Shown here in pieces: positions 15,244-24,276 of a DNA stretch of 42,133 nt. How positions within the stretch are numbered: the first letter of the stretch is position 1; each line of letters opens with the position of its first letter. The notes beneath the pieces are model-generated. The model did not search any database, was not told the DNA's origin, and saw only the letters and a list, made by a program, of their open reading frames with translations. The translations under genes and the position numbers were made by a program. The DNA is from Pseudomonadota bacterium (GTDB taxonomy: Bacteria; Myxococcota_A; Polyangia; Haliangiales; Haliangiaceae): positions 1-42,133 of the forward strand of contig JAKSDA010000613.1 in assembly GCA_022360315.1 (NCBI GenBank). Direction: 5' to 3'.

Positions 15244-16368
15244 TTAGCGACGCGACAATTTGACATCGACCCATACAGCGAGGGCGAGCACCAGACCGCG
15301 GGCGATGTACTTGGCCTCGGGCGAGACCGCCATGAGCGTCATGCCGTTCAACAAACTCGCTATCAAGAAGGCGCCGATCAGGACTCCCATGACTGTACCG
15401 CGCCCGCCGCTCAACGCAGTGCCGCCAATCACGCATGCAGCAATGGCATCGAGTTCCATGAGTTCGCCGGTGCTCGAGGTGCTCGCACCACCATACGCGG
15501 TCTGCATAAACCCGGTAATCGATGCAGTGATCCCGGCGATCGCAAATGCGCCAATAGTGATTAACTTGACCGGCACACCGGACAGCCGAGCCGCCTCCAC
15601 GTTGCCGCCACAGGCGTACAAATAGCGACCAAAACGGGTATGCTGGACCAGAACATGGATGGCAAAAGACACGAATCCGAGGATGACGAGAGACAGCGGC
15701 ACTCCGCGGAATTGATTGAGGACGATCACCGAGAGTAGAAATACCTGGCCAATGACGAAGAGTCGGCCGAACAAAAGCTCGGGCTCTTCCAGTTCAAACC
15801 CGTAGCGGCGGCGCTGTGTCCGACGCCGCAAAGCAGCATAGATCATCGCCGCCACGATGGCTGCGGCCAGGGCGTAGCCCAGCCAAGCAGGTAAATAATA
15901 CGTCGTCTGCAGGGACAGTAGATTGTCCACGTCGCCCTGCTTGACCGGGATGGTCTCGCTCTCAATGATCTTCCAAAACAAGCCGCGGAAGACCAGCAAG
16001 CCACCGAGGGTAATGATGAAGGCGGGTATGCGCTCCCGCGCCACCAGCAGGCCCATCACCGTATAACCGGCCACACCGGCGAGGAGCCCCATGGCCATTG
16101 CGGGGGCTGCTGGCCATCCCTGCTGGGTGATCAACACACTGGCAATACCACCGGTCAGGCCGATAATACTGCCTACCGCCAAATCGATGTGACCGATGAG
16201 AATGACCAAAAACATGCCGAGAGCGGCCACCGAAGTGGTCGACAGCTCAATAAATAGATTGGAAATATTGCGCGAGTCGACGAAACTCGGTTCAAATAGC
16301 GCAAAAAAGGCCCACGTTGCAGTCAGCGCGATGAGAAGAGATGAGTCCCGTAAGGATATTCGTCTCAT
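15244..16368 (-). CDS. xylH: Xylose ABC transporter permease
   Basis: 374 residues, polytopic, of the RbsC/XylH/AraH permease family (about 10 hydrophobic segments). Typical family segments include LGMFLVILIGHIDLAVGSI, the GLLVARERIPAFIITLGGLL segment, VEAARLSGVPV (EAA-like ATPase-coupling loop) and GGTALSGGRGTVMG near the C-terminus. The start overlaps the end of xylG by four bases (ATGA), so translation is coupled. Substrate assignment comes from the neighbouring xylF, xylA and xylB. Confidence 0.92.
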   Translation of the reverse strand: MRRISLRDSSLLIALTATWAFFALFEPSFVDSRNISNLFIELSTTSVAALGMFLVILIGHIDLAVGSIIGLTGGIASVLITQQGWPAAPAMAMGLLAGVAGYTVMGLLVARERIPAFIITLGGLLVFRGLFWKIIESETIPVKQGDVDNLLSLQTTYYLPAWLGYALAAAIVAAMIYAALRRRTQRRRYGFELEEPELLFGRLFVIGQVFLLSVIVLNQFRGVPLSLVILGFVSFAIHVLVQHTRFGRYLYACGGNVEAARLSGVPVKLITIGAFAIAGITASITGFMQTAYGGASTSSTGELMELDAIAACVIGGTALSGGRGTVMGVLIGAFLIASLLNGMTLMAVSPEAKYIARGLVLALAVWVDVKLSRR

Positions 16369-17915
16369 GATGCGGCCTTTCCTCGGTCCTTGGTAGTGAC
16401 TCGAATAGCGGCAGCCAGGAGGGTTTCCTCTGTGGCCTCGTCGCGACGGAATTCGCCTGCGATACGCCCTTCCGCCATCATGATAATCCGGTCACTCATG
16501 CCGAGTAGCTCGGGCAGTTCGCTAGATATGAGGACCACAGCTTTGCCCTCGTCGGTGAGTTGATTGATGAGTTCGTAGACTTCGAGTTTGGCGGCGACGT
16601 CGATACCTCGAGTCGGCTCATCTAGAAAGATCACATCTGGTTTGGCGAGCAGTGCCTTGCCAATGACCACTTTCTGCTGATTGCCGCCGGAAAGACTCTG
16701 CACAGTGGATTCGAGTGAAGGTGCCTTGATGCGCAGGCTTTTGACTACCTCGCGATTGCGCGCTACTTCGGCCGAGCGATCGATAAAACCTCGGGTCAGA
16801 GTTTCCAGGGATGACAGCGAAAGGTTGAAGCCGATGCTCTGGTCCAGGATGAGGCCATAGCGCTTGCGATCTTCGGAGACCAGCACTAGTCCGCTAGCAA
16901 TGGCGTCCCGGGGTATGATAGGCGCAAACGGCTTTCCATTGAGTTCTACCTGACCGCCGATTCGCCGGCCCCAGCCGCCAAAAAGACACAGCAGCGTCTC
17001 ACTGCGCCCTGAACCCATGAGGCCGCCGATACCGAGCACTTGCCCTTTTCTCACCTCGAAAGCGATATCGTGAAGGACCTGGTGCCCGTCATCATCACAG
17101 GCATTGAGCCCTTCGACTCGCAAAAGGACGTCACCTGGTTCGGTGGGGCGCCGAGGAAACAGATTTTTGATGTCCCGGGCGACCATGTTCTTGATGACTT
17201 CAGATGGATTTGTCTCAGCCGTATTGCACGTGCTGACAACCTGCCCGTCACGCAGCACCGTGATGCGATCACTGATGGCAAACACTTCGTCGAGCTTGTG
17301 CGAAATATAGATACACGCAATGCCCTGCTGGCGCAGGTTGCGCAAAATCGCCATGAGCGCCGCGACCTCCGACTCGGTCAACGCCGCCGTTGGCTCATCG
17401 AGGATCAGGATGCGGCTCCGCTTGCGCAGTCCCTTGACGATCTCCACCAGTTGCTGCTTGCCGGTACCGAGATCGCAGACCCGAGCTACCGGATCGACGT
17501 CGATGTGAAAATCCGACAAAAGATGGAGCGCTTCGCTGTAGACCAGATCCCAGTCGATGAGACCATTCCGGGTCGGCTCGGCGCCAAGAGCTATGTTTTC
17601 TGCCACGCTCATCTGATCGACCAAGGCCAATTCCTGGTAGATGACAGCGATGCCAACATGCTCGGCGTCACTGACCGAGTGAAACACTGCCTCCTCATCG
17701 TGGATAAAGAACCGGCCATCGTAGCTGCCATGTGGGTGAATTCCCGATAAGGCTTTGATCAGTGTAGACTTGCCAGCTCCATTCTCACCACATAGGGCGT
17801 GGATCTCGCCGGGGCGGAGATCAAAGCTTACGTCCCGGAGTGCGACCACTCCCGGAAAACGCTTGGTGAGCTGTTCTACTCGCAGAATTGGTTCTGCTAC
17901 TGAATCCACCATCAT
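16365..17915 (-). CDS. xylG: Xylose ABC transporter, double ATP-binding subunit
   Basis: 516 residues with two ABC cassettes, as in the monosaccharide CUT2 family. First cassette: Walker A GENGAGKST, signature LGTGKQQ, Walker B ILILDEPTAAL. Second cassette: a degenerate Walker A (GLMGSGRSE), LSGGNQQKV signature, VIFLDEPTRGIDV. It energises XylH. Either of two adjacent ATGs (17915 or 17912) could start the protein. The gap to xylF is eight bases. Confidence 0.93.
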   Translation of the reverse strand: MMVDSVAEPILRVEQLTKRFPGVVALRDVSFDLRPGEIHALCGENGAGKSTLIKALSGIHPHGSYDGRFFIHDEEAVFHSVSDAEHVGIAVIYQELALVDQMSVAENIALGAEPTRNGLIDWDLVYSEALHLLSDFHIDVDPVARVCDLGTGKQQLVEIVKGLRKRSRILILDEPTAALTESEVAALMAILRNLRQQGIACIYISHKLDEVFAISDRITVLRDGQVVSTCNTAETNPSEVIKNMVARDIKNLFPRRPTEPGDVLLRVEGLNACDDDGHQVLHDIAFEVRKGQVLGIGGLMGSGRSETLLCLFGGWGRRIGGQVELNGKPFAPIIPRDAIASGLVLVSEDRKRYGLILDQSIGFNLSLSSLETLTRGFIDRSAEVARNREVVKSLRIKAPSLESTVQSLSGGNQQKVVIGKALLAKPDVIFLDEPTRGIDVAAKLEVYELINQLTDEGKAVVLISSELPELLGMSDRIIMMAEGRIAGEFRRDEATEETLLAAAIRVTTKDRGKAAS

Positions 17916-17923
17916 GCTGGTAT

Positions 17924-19015
17924 CTACCTTTGCGGCGGACGTTCGGCTTCGAGTACTCCCTTATAGACATCGTCATAGGAGTGGAAACCGTCCTTGATCA
18001 CGGTGTCGAGGATACGGTCTCTGGTCACGCTGAAGATGGGCACGTATACTGCCGGAACCGAGATGCGACCGTTGTGAAGCTCGTCTTTGGCCACGATCGG
18101 CCTGGCCTGGGCCAACTTGACCGCCAGCTCGGCTGCCATGGTGGCGAGTTTGGAGACCGGTTTGTAAACGGTCATCGCCTGAGTGCCGGCGACGATACGC
18201 TGAATGGCTACGAGTTCTGCATCTTGGCCGGTAACCAGCACTTTGCCGGCCAACCCCTCTTCTTCCAGAGACCTGATGACGCCGCCCGCTGTGCCGTCGT
18301 TCGATGCCAACACCGCGTCGAACTCATTGCCGTATTTGGTAATGGCCGCGCTCATGATGCGCTTGGCGTTCTCTGGTTTCCACTCTTCAGCCCAGTCCTC
18401 ATGTAGCACCTGGATGCGTCCGCTGGCAATATACGGTTTCAGCACATTGTCCTGACCCTCTTTGAATAGCTTGGCATTATTGTCGGTCGGTGCGCCGTAG
18501 ATGCGAGCGATCTTCGCGGTAGGCTTTGCCTGCACCGCATCGACCAAAAACTGCGCCTGGGCTTCACCAACCTTGATGTTGTCGAATGTGACATAGAGAT
18601 CCAGATGATTGGTATTGGTGATCAGGCGATCATAGGCAATTGTTGGAATATTGCTCTTTTCGGCCAGATCCACCGCCGCGCCCATGGCCTTGCCGTCGTA
18701 GGGGACGATGACGAGCACATCGACGCCCCGACTGATCAAGCCGCTGATGTCGGTCATTTGCTTGTTGGCGTTGCTATTGGCCGCCTGCACCAGCACTTTG
18801 GCTCCCATCGACTCGGCAGACCCGACAAAGAGATCCCGGTCCCTTTGCCAGCGGGCCTCTTGCAGAGTGTCGAGCGATAGACCGATCAAGATCTCATGGT
18901 CTGGGCCGCCTTTTCTGGCTGACTGTCCCTGGTCAACGTCTTGTCGAGCGATCACTGTGCCAATCAGCACGCTGAGTACGAAAGAGAGGATCATGAAAAG
19001 ATACCGGGCATTCAT
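17924..19015 (-). CDS. xylF: D-xylose-binding periplasmic protein
   Basis: 363 residues with an N-terminal signal peptide (LFMILSFVLSVLIGTVIA) and a periplasmic-binding-protein type 1 fold. Family landmarks: IGLSLDTLQEARWQRDRD, GVDVLVIVPYDGKAM, PTIAYDRLI, VLASNDGTAGGVI, VTGQDAELVAIQRI and TVYKPVSKLA. It captures xylose and delivers it to XylGH. AAGGAG precedes the ATG at five bases. It is the first transporter gene, 70 bases behind the CBM-bearing glycosidase. Confidence 0.93.
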   Translation of the reverse strand: MNARYLFMILSFVLSVLIGTVIARQDVDQGQSARKGGPDHEILIGLSLDTLQEARWQRDRDLFVGSAESMGAKVLVQAANSNANKQMTDISGLISRGVDVLVIVPYDGKAMGAAVDLAEKSNIPTIAYDRLITNTNHLDLYVTFDNIKVGEAQAQFLVDAVQAKPTAKIARIYGAPTDNNAKLFKEGQDNVLKPYIASGRIQVLHEDWAEEWKPENAKRIMSAAITKYGNEFDAVLASNDGTAGGVIRSLEEEGLAGKVLVTGQDAELVAIQRIVAGTQAMTVYKPVSKLATMAAELAVKLAQARPIVAKDELHNGRISVPAVYVPIFSVTRDRILDTVIKDGFHSYDDVYKGVLEAERPPQR

Positions 19016-19085
19016 GCTAACTCCTTGGGGCTGGTGCCGAACAGTTCCGGGTCTGGCTGGTCAAGGCCCGGGACTTGTCGCGTGA

Positions 19086-20879
19086 TTACTGGACTGTGAT
19101 GTCCATGTAGTCCAGTGCCATGATATTGCCGCGGGTCAGACCCCACACACAGAGGACCTCGCTGGTAGTGGGAGTGGACCAAGTCAGCGTTTGCGTCGTC
19201 AACGTTTGCCAGGTGCCAGTGTTGGTTACCTCGCCATCCGCCACAAACGAGCCGTTGTGCCCCCCATCGCGAATCTCGAAGCGCATCGCCTGGCCGCCGG
19301 TGGCCGCTGCATAGCGAAGTTCAATTTGCGTTGCGCCGCGGACGTCCGTGTTATTCGCACAATGAGATTCGTTGTGGTTGAGGAACTCCATCGTAATGTC
19401 TCCAGCGCCGGGATATCCTCGGTTGAAGTTGCCTCTATTCGTGGCATTTTCGGCTTGTACTCGGGTAGTCTGCGGGTCGCCACCGGGGTCTGTCGGATCG
19501 CCGGGGTCGCCCGGATCACCCGGATCGCCCGGGTCTGTCGGATCACCTGGGTCGAGTACGTAGCCGCCGCTGGCCATGATGGCGTTCCAGTTGCTCTGGA
19601 TGGTCGAGTTGGCGTCAAGGCGGCTATTGTTCCAGTTGTCCTCAACGCAACCGCTCACGATGTTGCCGTTGTCGTCGGTCGTGCACTGCCAGTGATTGTA
19701 TTGCTCCCAGTCGTCATTGATATACGCAATGGCGCGGATAGAGTCCTTGTTGTCTTCGATGAAGTCAAAATAGGGCTGAAACCATTCATTCCACATCGTC
19801 TGCCCACTAAGACCCTTGCGCTTTCGCAAGCCAACCTGCTCGAATACGCCATTTGCAAGGTCATAGCCCTTGGGGGCCGACTCGGCGACCATGATCGGCT
19901 TGCCTTTTTGCTTGAGGTAATCAACCACATCTTGCATGACCTGGTAGCCTTGCTTAGTGCCGGTATCGCAGTCGTCACCCTGGGTGAAGATCGAAATACC
20001 AGTCCAATCGACCAGATCGTCGCCCGGGTACCAATCATCGTAATCACTCGGCGAAACGATTCGTTTGCCGTTGGAATACTTGTCGATCGGATCCGAGGCG
20101 ATCAAGGGGCCCGGATTTCGTATATCCCCGGACAGAGACTCACAATAGGAGGCCACTTGCCAGACTGTGGCGATATTCGTCGCGTTCTGCGCCGTGATCT
20201 CATCCTTGACAAACTGCCATACCCACTTGTAGGCGTCCGGCCAATGCCCGTTCCAGTAGCCTTCCGCCTCATACCCGATGCGCAGGAAGACCGGGCGATT
20301 TAATGCTTTTAGATCGGCAACGATATAGGCGAGATTTTCTCTCATCTCAACTCCGGAATAGATGACGCCCTGGGGGTAGACCACATCCCGCATGAGATTC
20401 TCTCCGTAGGCGATGTCGGTCTCGTAGGCGTAACCGAGGTACAGACCAACTGCCACGGCACGGTCGCGGAGTTGCGGGTCTTGTTTGAGATAGGTCAGGC
20501 TTTGCGGTCCATAATCGTTCCGGTAGGTCGCAGATTGGGAGGCCGTGCCTCCGCCGGGCAAGCTCCAGCCATCTCCGTCCAGGACCGGGTTGGTGTACAT
20601 CGTCACGCCATAGGGCTTATGGCCGGCATGATCGAGGTAGTAGCGGATGCCGTCGCTTGTCTGGCCAATGATCACCAGGGTTCCATCCCCCGGTGGGGTG
20701 AACTTACCTGTTACCGCATCGAGCGTACTGGCCCCGTCGTCGGTTGCGCCAAATACGGCTGCTGACGGCGATAAATCCGCGTTTTCGCAGCCGCCGATTA
20801 TGGCCACTAACAGGATCGCCGACAATACGACGCTCCTTCCAGATAAGATATTCAGTGCACTATCAATATTCATCTTCAT
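19086..20879 (-). CDS. GH26-like glycoside hydrolase lipoprotein with C-terminal CBM
   Basis: 597 residues from the ATG at 20879, selected by GGAGG seven bases upstream; the frame is open further but starts there with a lipoprotein signal (LVAIIGGC, Cys31). The catalytic region (about 60-455) resembles clan-A GH26 mannanases/xylanases. VFLRIGYEAEGYWNGHW contains the likely acid/base Glu204, DLVDWTGISIF the middle strand, and KPIMVAESAPKGYD the likely nucleophile Glu333. A repetitive Pro-Gly-Asp linker (about 460-485) leads to a CBM6/35-like domain (RVQAENAT.., DYMDITV). Its neighbours (xylose transport and catabolism) point to xylan or a mixed xyloside as substrate, perhaps beta-1,3-xylan; that is inference. 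The tandem paralogue at 20914 lacks the CBM. Confidence 0.7.
   Translation of the reverse strand: MKMNIDSALNILSGRSVVLSAILLVAIIGGCENADLSPSAAVFGATDDGASTLDAVTGKFTPPGDGTLVIIGQTSDGIRYYLDHAGHKPYGVTMYTNPVLDGDGWSLPGGGTASQSATYRNDYGPQSLTYLKQDPQLRDRAVAVGLYLGYAYETDIAYGENLMRDVVYPQGVIYSGVEMRENLAYIVADLKALNRPVFLRIGYEAEGYWNGHWPDAYKWVWQFVKDEITAQNATNIATVWQVASYCESLSGDIRNPGPLIASDPIDKYSNGKRIVSPSDYDDWYPGDDLVDWTGISIFTQGDDCDTGTKQGYQVMQDVVDYLKQKGKPIMVAESAPKGYDLANGVFEQVGLRKRKGLSGQTMWNEWFQPYFDFIEDNKDSIRAIAYINDDWEQYNHWQCTTDDNGNIVSGCVEDNWNNSRLDANSTIQSNWNAIMASGGYVLDPGDPTDPGDPGDPGDPGDPTDPGGDPQTTRVQAENATNRGNFNRGYPGAGDITMEFLNHNESHCANNTDVRGATQIELRYAAATGGQAMRFEIRDGGHNGSFVADGEVTNTGTWQTLTTQTLTWSTPTTSEVLCVWGLTRGNIMALDYMDITVQ
19474..19553. 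repeat. Short tandem repeats coding the Pro-Gly-Asp linker
   Basis: Nine-base units (GGTCGCCCG, GGATCACCC and variants on the plus strand) encode GDPGDPTDP-type linker repeats between glycosidase and CBM. Such a tract is prone to copy-number change. The paralogue at 20914 breaks off exactly where this linker would start. Confidence 0.75.
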
Positions 20880-20913
20880 TTGGTTACCTCCGTCGATAAT
20901 CAATCCACAGTAT

Positions 20914-22245
20914 CTATCTGGCCGTATCCCGATCCATCGGATCGAGTACATAGCCACCGCCGGTAATGACGGCGTTCCAGTTGCTTTGGATGGTCGGATT
21001 GGCGTCGAGTCTGCTGTTGTTCCAGGCATCCTCGACACAACCACTCACGATATTCCCATTATCGTCGGTCGTGCACTGCCAGTGGTTGTATTGCTCCCAG
21101 TCGTCGTTGATATATGCAATGGCGCGGATAAATTTCTTATTCACTTCGATGAAGTCAAAATAGGGCTGAAACCACTCATCCCACATCGCCTGCCCACTGA
21201 GGCCCGTGCGCCTTGGCAAGCCCACCTGTTCGAATACGCCATTTGCGAGGTCGTAGCCCTTGGGGGCTGACTCGGCGACCATGATTGGTTTACCTTTTTG
21301 CTTCAGGTAATCGACGACTTCTTGCATGACCTGGTAGCCTTGCTTGCTGCCGGTGTCGCAGTCGTAACCTTGAGTGAAGATCGAAATTGCAGTCCAATCG
21401 ACCACATCGTCGCCTGGGTACCAATCCTCATAGTCACCGGGCGAAACGACTCGTTTCTCATTGGAATACTTGTCGATCGGATCCGAAGCGACCAGCGGTC
21501 CCGGATTTCGTATGGGCCCGACAGAGGATTCACAATAGGCAGCTAACTGCCAGACTGTGGCGATGTTTGTCGCGTTGTGCGCGGTGATCTCGTCTTTGAC
21601 CGCCCGCCATACCAGTTTATAGGCATCCGGCCAATGCCCGTTCCAATAACCTTCCGCCTCATACCCGATGCGCAGGAAGACCGGGCGATTCAATGCTTTT
21701 AGATCGGTGATCATGTGAGAGAGATTCTCTCTCATCTGTGCGCCGGAATAGATGACACCCTGGGGGTAAACCACATCCCTCATGCGATTCTCTCCATAGG
21801 CGACATCGGTCTCGTAGGCGAAACCGATGTACAGACCAACCGCCACGGCGCGGTCGCCGAGTTGCGGTTCTTGCTGGAGATAGGTCAGGCTTTGCGGTCC
21901 GTAGTCGTCCCGATAGGTCGCAGATTGGGATGCCGTGCCTCCGCCGGGTAAGCTCCAGCCATCTCCGTCCAGGATCGGATTGGTGTATATGGTCACGCCA
22001 TAGGGCTTGTTTCCGGCATTGTCGAGATAGTAGCGAATGCCGTCGCTTGTCTGGCCAATGATCACCAGGGTTCCATCTCCTGGTGGAGTGAACTTGCCAG
22101 TTACCGCGGCCCCGTCGCCGATTTGGTCGGGCATGGCGTCTGATAACGCAGATTCCGATGTTTCACAGCCCACGATTGCCAACGCCGACAATACGATATT
22201 TCCCTTATATCGAGTATTCCTTACGATATCAATATTGATCTTCAT
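20914..22245 (-). CDS. GH26-like glycoside hydrolase lipoprotein without CBM (tandem paralogue)
   Basis: 443 residues, lipoprotein signal (LSALAIVGC). Nearly identical over the whole catalytic region to the downstream gene (PPGDGTLVIIGQTSDGIRYY, FLRIGYEAEG, PIMVAESAPKG), so the duplication is recent. It ends shortly after GGYVLDP with a short unrelated tail (MDRDTAR) where the paralogue continues into linker and CBM; the 34-base gap then leads into the next copy. The CBM was either lost here or gained by the other copy. It probably releases soluble products while the CBM-bearing twin stays on the polymer. Weak RBS. Confidence 0.7.
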   Translation of the reverse strand: MKINIDIVRNTRYKGNIVLSALAIVGCETSESALSDAMPDQIGDGAAVTGKFTPPGDGTLVIIGQTSDGIRYYLDNAGNKPYGVTIYTNPILDGDGWSLPGGGTASQSATYRDDYGPQSLTYLQQEPQLGDRAVAVGLYIGFAYETDVAYGENRMRDVVYPQGVIYSGAQMRENLSHMITDLKALNRPVFLRIGYEAEGYWNGHWPDAYKLVWRAVKDEITAHNATNIATVWQLAAYCESSVGPIRNPGPLVASDPIDKYSNEKRVVSPGDYEDWYPGDDVVDWTAISIFTQGYDCDTGSKQGYQVMQEVVDYLKQKGKPIMVAESAPKGYDLANGVFEQVGLPRRTGLSGQAMWDEWFQPYFDFIEVNKKFIRAIAYINDDWEQYNHWQCTTDDNGNIVSGCVEDAWNNSRLDANPTIQSNWNAVITGGGYVLDPMDRDTAR

Positions 22246-22400
22246 CGGTTACTCTTTTCACATAAGCTACAGAGCAAGGCGAAAGCTCCTGGAAGCGGCG
22301 ATTGCCACCACTCACCGACTGCCCCCTGTTCCAGCTGGCTCGGTCGGGCGAGCCGACAGATATCGGCCGGCACAGCGACAGTCATGGGAATCGAAAAAGG

Positions 22401-22440
22401 GCTATCTGGACATAAAGCGGTTATAACTAGGCTATCTGGA
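22401..22440. repeat. Direct repeat in the xylA-glycosidase gap
   Basis: The decamer GCTATCTGGA occurs at 22401-22410 and 22431-22440, each preceded by AGG or GGG and followed by an A-rich stretch (CATAAAGC, TAAAGGC). It sits in the 248-base gap between xylA and the first glycosidase gene, the widest gap of the operon, and could be a regulator site for an internal promoter. No terminator hairpin was evident in this gap. Confidence 0.3.
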
Positions 22441-22493
22441 TAAAGGCTAACTTAACTAGAGTATTCTACGCAGTCATGATTGCAGTCCTGTGT

Positions 22494-23687
22494 TCAGCGA
22501 ATCCCCATAAGTATTTCGGTCGTACACTGATCCAGGCGCTCGTAGTTAAACCCCTGTGTACGCAGCCTTTCTAGCGCGAAGGGGTGGGTTTTGATCGCAG
22601 TGGCGAGTCGATTGCTGTACTGGAAGGTGCAGCCCAGTTTCCCGACAGACGTTTCTGCCAGCCTCATTTGCTCTTCGAGCAAGTCCTGGATCTCTGCGTC
22701 GGCATAGAATTGTGCGACCTTCTCCTTGAGGATCAGATACGAACGCATGCTGTAGAAGGCGAAGTCCCATGCGCCTTGTTCATCTTCCGTGCGGTAGGGG
22801 TGGCTGTCAAAGTGGCGCATTCCCGACCATTTGGCATCCTCGAGGAGCTTTACCAGGAAGAATGCACCCTTTTGGTCCTCGCTGGCAAAGCGAAGATCTT
22901 GGTCGTATCGTCCCGGCTTTTGCCCGTTGAGGTCGATATGGAACAGCTTGCCCGCCTCCAGCGCCTGTCCAACTGCGTGTGAGAAGTCCAGGCCCGACAT
23001 CTGCTCGTGTGCCACCTCTGGATTGAGACCCACCATCTCCGGGTGATCCAGCGTGTAGATGAACGCCAGCATATGCCCGGTGGTGGGCAAAAAGAGGTCT
23101 CCCCGGGGCTCATTGGGCTTGGCCTCCAGGGCGAATTTAACCGCGTAATGATTGTCCCGCGCGTACTCACATAGAAAGTTGACAGCTTCGCGGAAGCGTT
23201 TGATCGCATCTTGTGGTTTTTTGGCTGCGTTGGTCTCCACCCCCTCTCGACCGCCCCACAGTACAAATGTCTCGGCGCCCAGCTCGACGGCAAGATCTAT
23301 GGACTTCATGGTCTTTTGCAAGGCAAAGGCCCTGACTCGCGCATCATTGCTGGTGAAGGCCCCTTCCTTAAAAACCGGATCGTAAAAAAGGTTGGTCGTG
23401 GCCATCGGCACTTTCAAACCGGTCTCCCGTAGCGCCCCCGTGAATTCTCGCAAAATTCGTTCTGTCTGGGCTGCTGTGGCGTCCATGGGGACCAAGTCGT
23501 TGTCGTGCAAGCACACGCCATAGGCGCCGAGCTCTGCCAGTTTGTTGACAATCTGTATTGCAGAGATAGTCGGACGTACGGCATCGCCAAAGGGATCCCG
23601 ACCCGGATTACCCACTGTCCAAAGACCGAAGGTAAAGTGGTGCTCGGGCTTCGGACAATAAGCATCGTGAGGGTACCGTGTTCTCAT
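22494..23687 (-). CDS. xylA: Xylose isomerase
   Basis: 397 residues, the shorter (class I) type. Converts D-xylose to D-xylulose. Visible signature regions: FTFGLWTVGN.GRDPFGD, catalytic base His61 in CLHDNDL, the metal ligand/proton shuttle segment ALEAKPNEPRGD (Glu188, Lys190), GLNPEVAHEQMSGL, and HIDLNGQKPGRYDQD. AGGAG lies seven bases before the ATG. It is the first gene of the minus-strand xyl operon, facing the regulator xylR across a 589-base divergent region. Confidence 0.97.
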   Translation of the reverse strand: MRTRYPHDAYCPKPEHHFTFGLWTVGNPGRDPFGDAVRPTISAIQIVNKLAELGAYGVCLHDNDLVPMDATAAQTERILREFTGALRETGLKVPMATTNLFYDPVFKEGAFTSNDARVRAFALQKTMKSIDLAVELGAETFVLWGGREGVETNAAKKPQDAIKRFREAVNFLCEYARDNHYAVKFALEAKPNEPRGDLFLPTTGHMLAFIYTLDHPEMVGLNPEVAHEQMSGLDFSHAVGQALEAGKLFHIDLNGQKPGRYDQDLRFASEDQKGAFFLVKLLEDAKWSGMRHFDSHPYRTEDEQGAWDFAFYSMRSYLILKEKVAQFYADAEIQDLLEEQMRLAETSVGKLGCTFQYSNRLATAIKTHPFALERLRTQGFNYERLDQCTTEILMGIR

Positions 23688-24276
23688 CGCTGTTCTCCTG
23701 CCTGGAGTTAACGTGGTTTACTAACTTGGGCGAACAAACTCTCGCTGGAACCGAGCAATATTACACCTCAACAGCATTGTGCATGCTGAATCGTGCCTGC
23801 CCCCTCGTTGGAAAGTAAAAATGTTTTACCAACTGAATTCGAAGACATTCAAGCAAAACCGTTCAAAAACTTCGCGGAGGTCGGCGATCTCTCCGGCCGG
23901 CGAGCGGATTTCTCAGTAGAATCGATGTGTTGGACGATTTGGTGAGCGCGACCAGCGGGGGGGTGGCAACAAGCCGTGTCCACCATTGCGCGCGGCTATC
24001 CCAGTGCTGTGGTTGTCGGTGGGCATCGGTTGGATCTTTGCGGGGGGCTGGAAAAATTATGTGCAGGTTTTGAAGATGGTGGGTATTGTATCTTCCGAGA
24101 TGGATTATGAACCTCGAGCAGCAACCGATTTCCCCGGTCGAGCAACGTACCCGGCAGCGTTTGGGAGAAACTCCGAACTGCTGCCATTATCGGGCAAAGC
24201 CCTCGTCCTCATTTCTTCGGCGGACCAGCGCCGGGCAACGAGCAAGCGATGCGCCATCGAGCTGGTAGACTGAGCC
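23688..24276. promoter_or_regulatory. Divergent xylA / xylR regulatory region
   Basis: No convincing gene. The AT-rich part near xylA contains an imperfect 27-base dyad at 23807-23833 (GTTGG..AAA / TTTT..CCAAC) and a related half-site GTTTACTAAC at 23716-23725, close to the GTTTTACCAAC arm. Spacing and similarity make these plausible operators for the divergently encoded ROK repressor; this is by-eye pattern matching. The right half is GC-rich and featureless apart from spurious ORFs. Confidence 0.5.

Noticed and set aside
23986..24273. Short plus-strand ORF ahead of xylR
   Set aside because: No RBS, no recognisable domain, and it lies in the regulatory region; likely chance.
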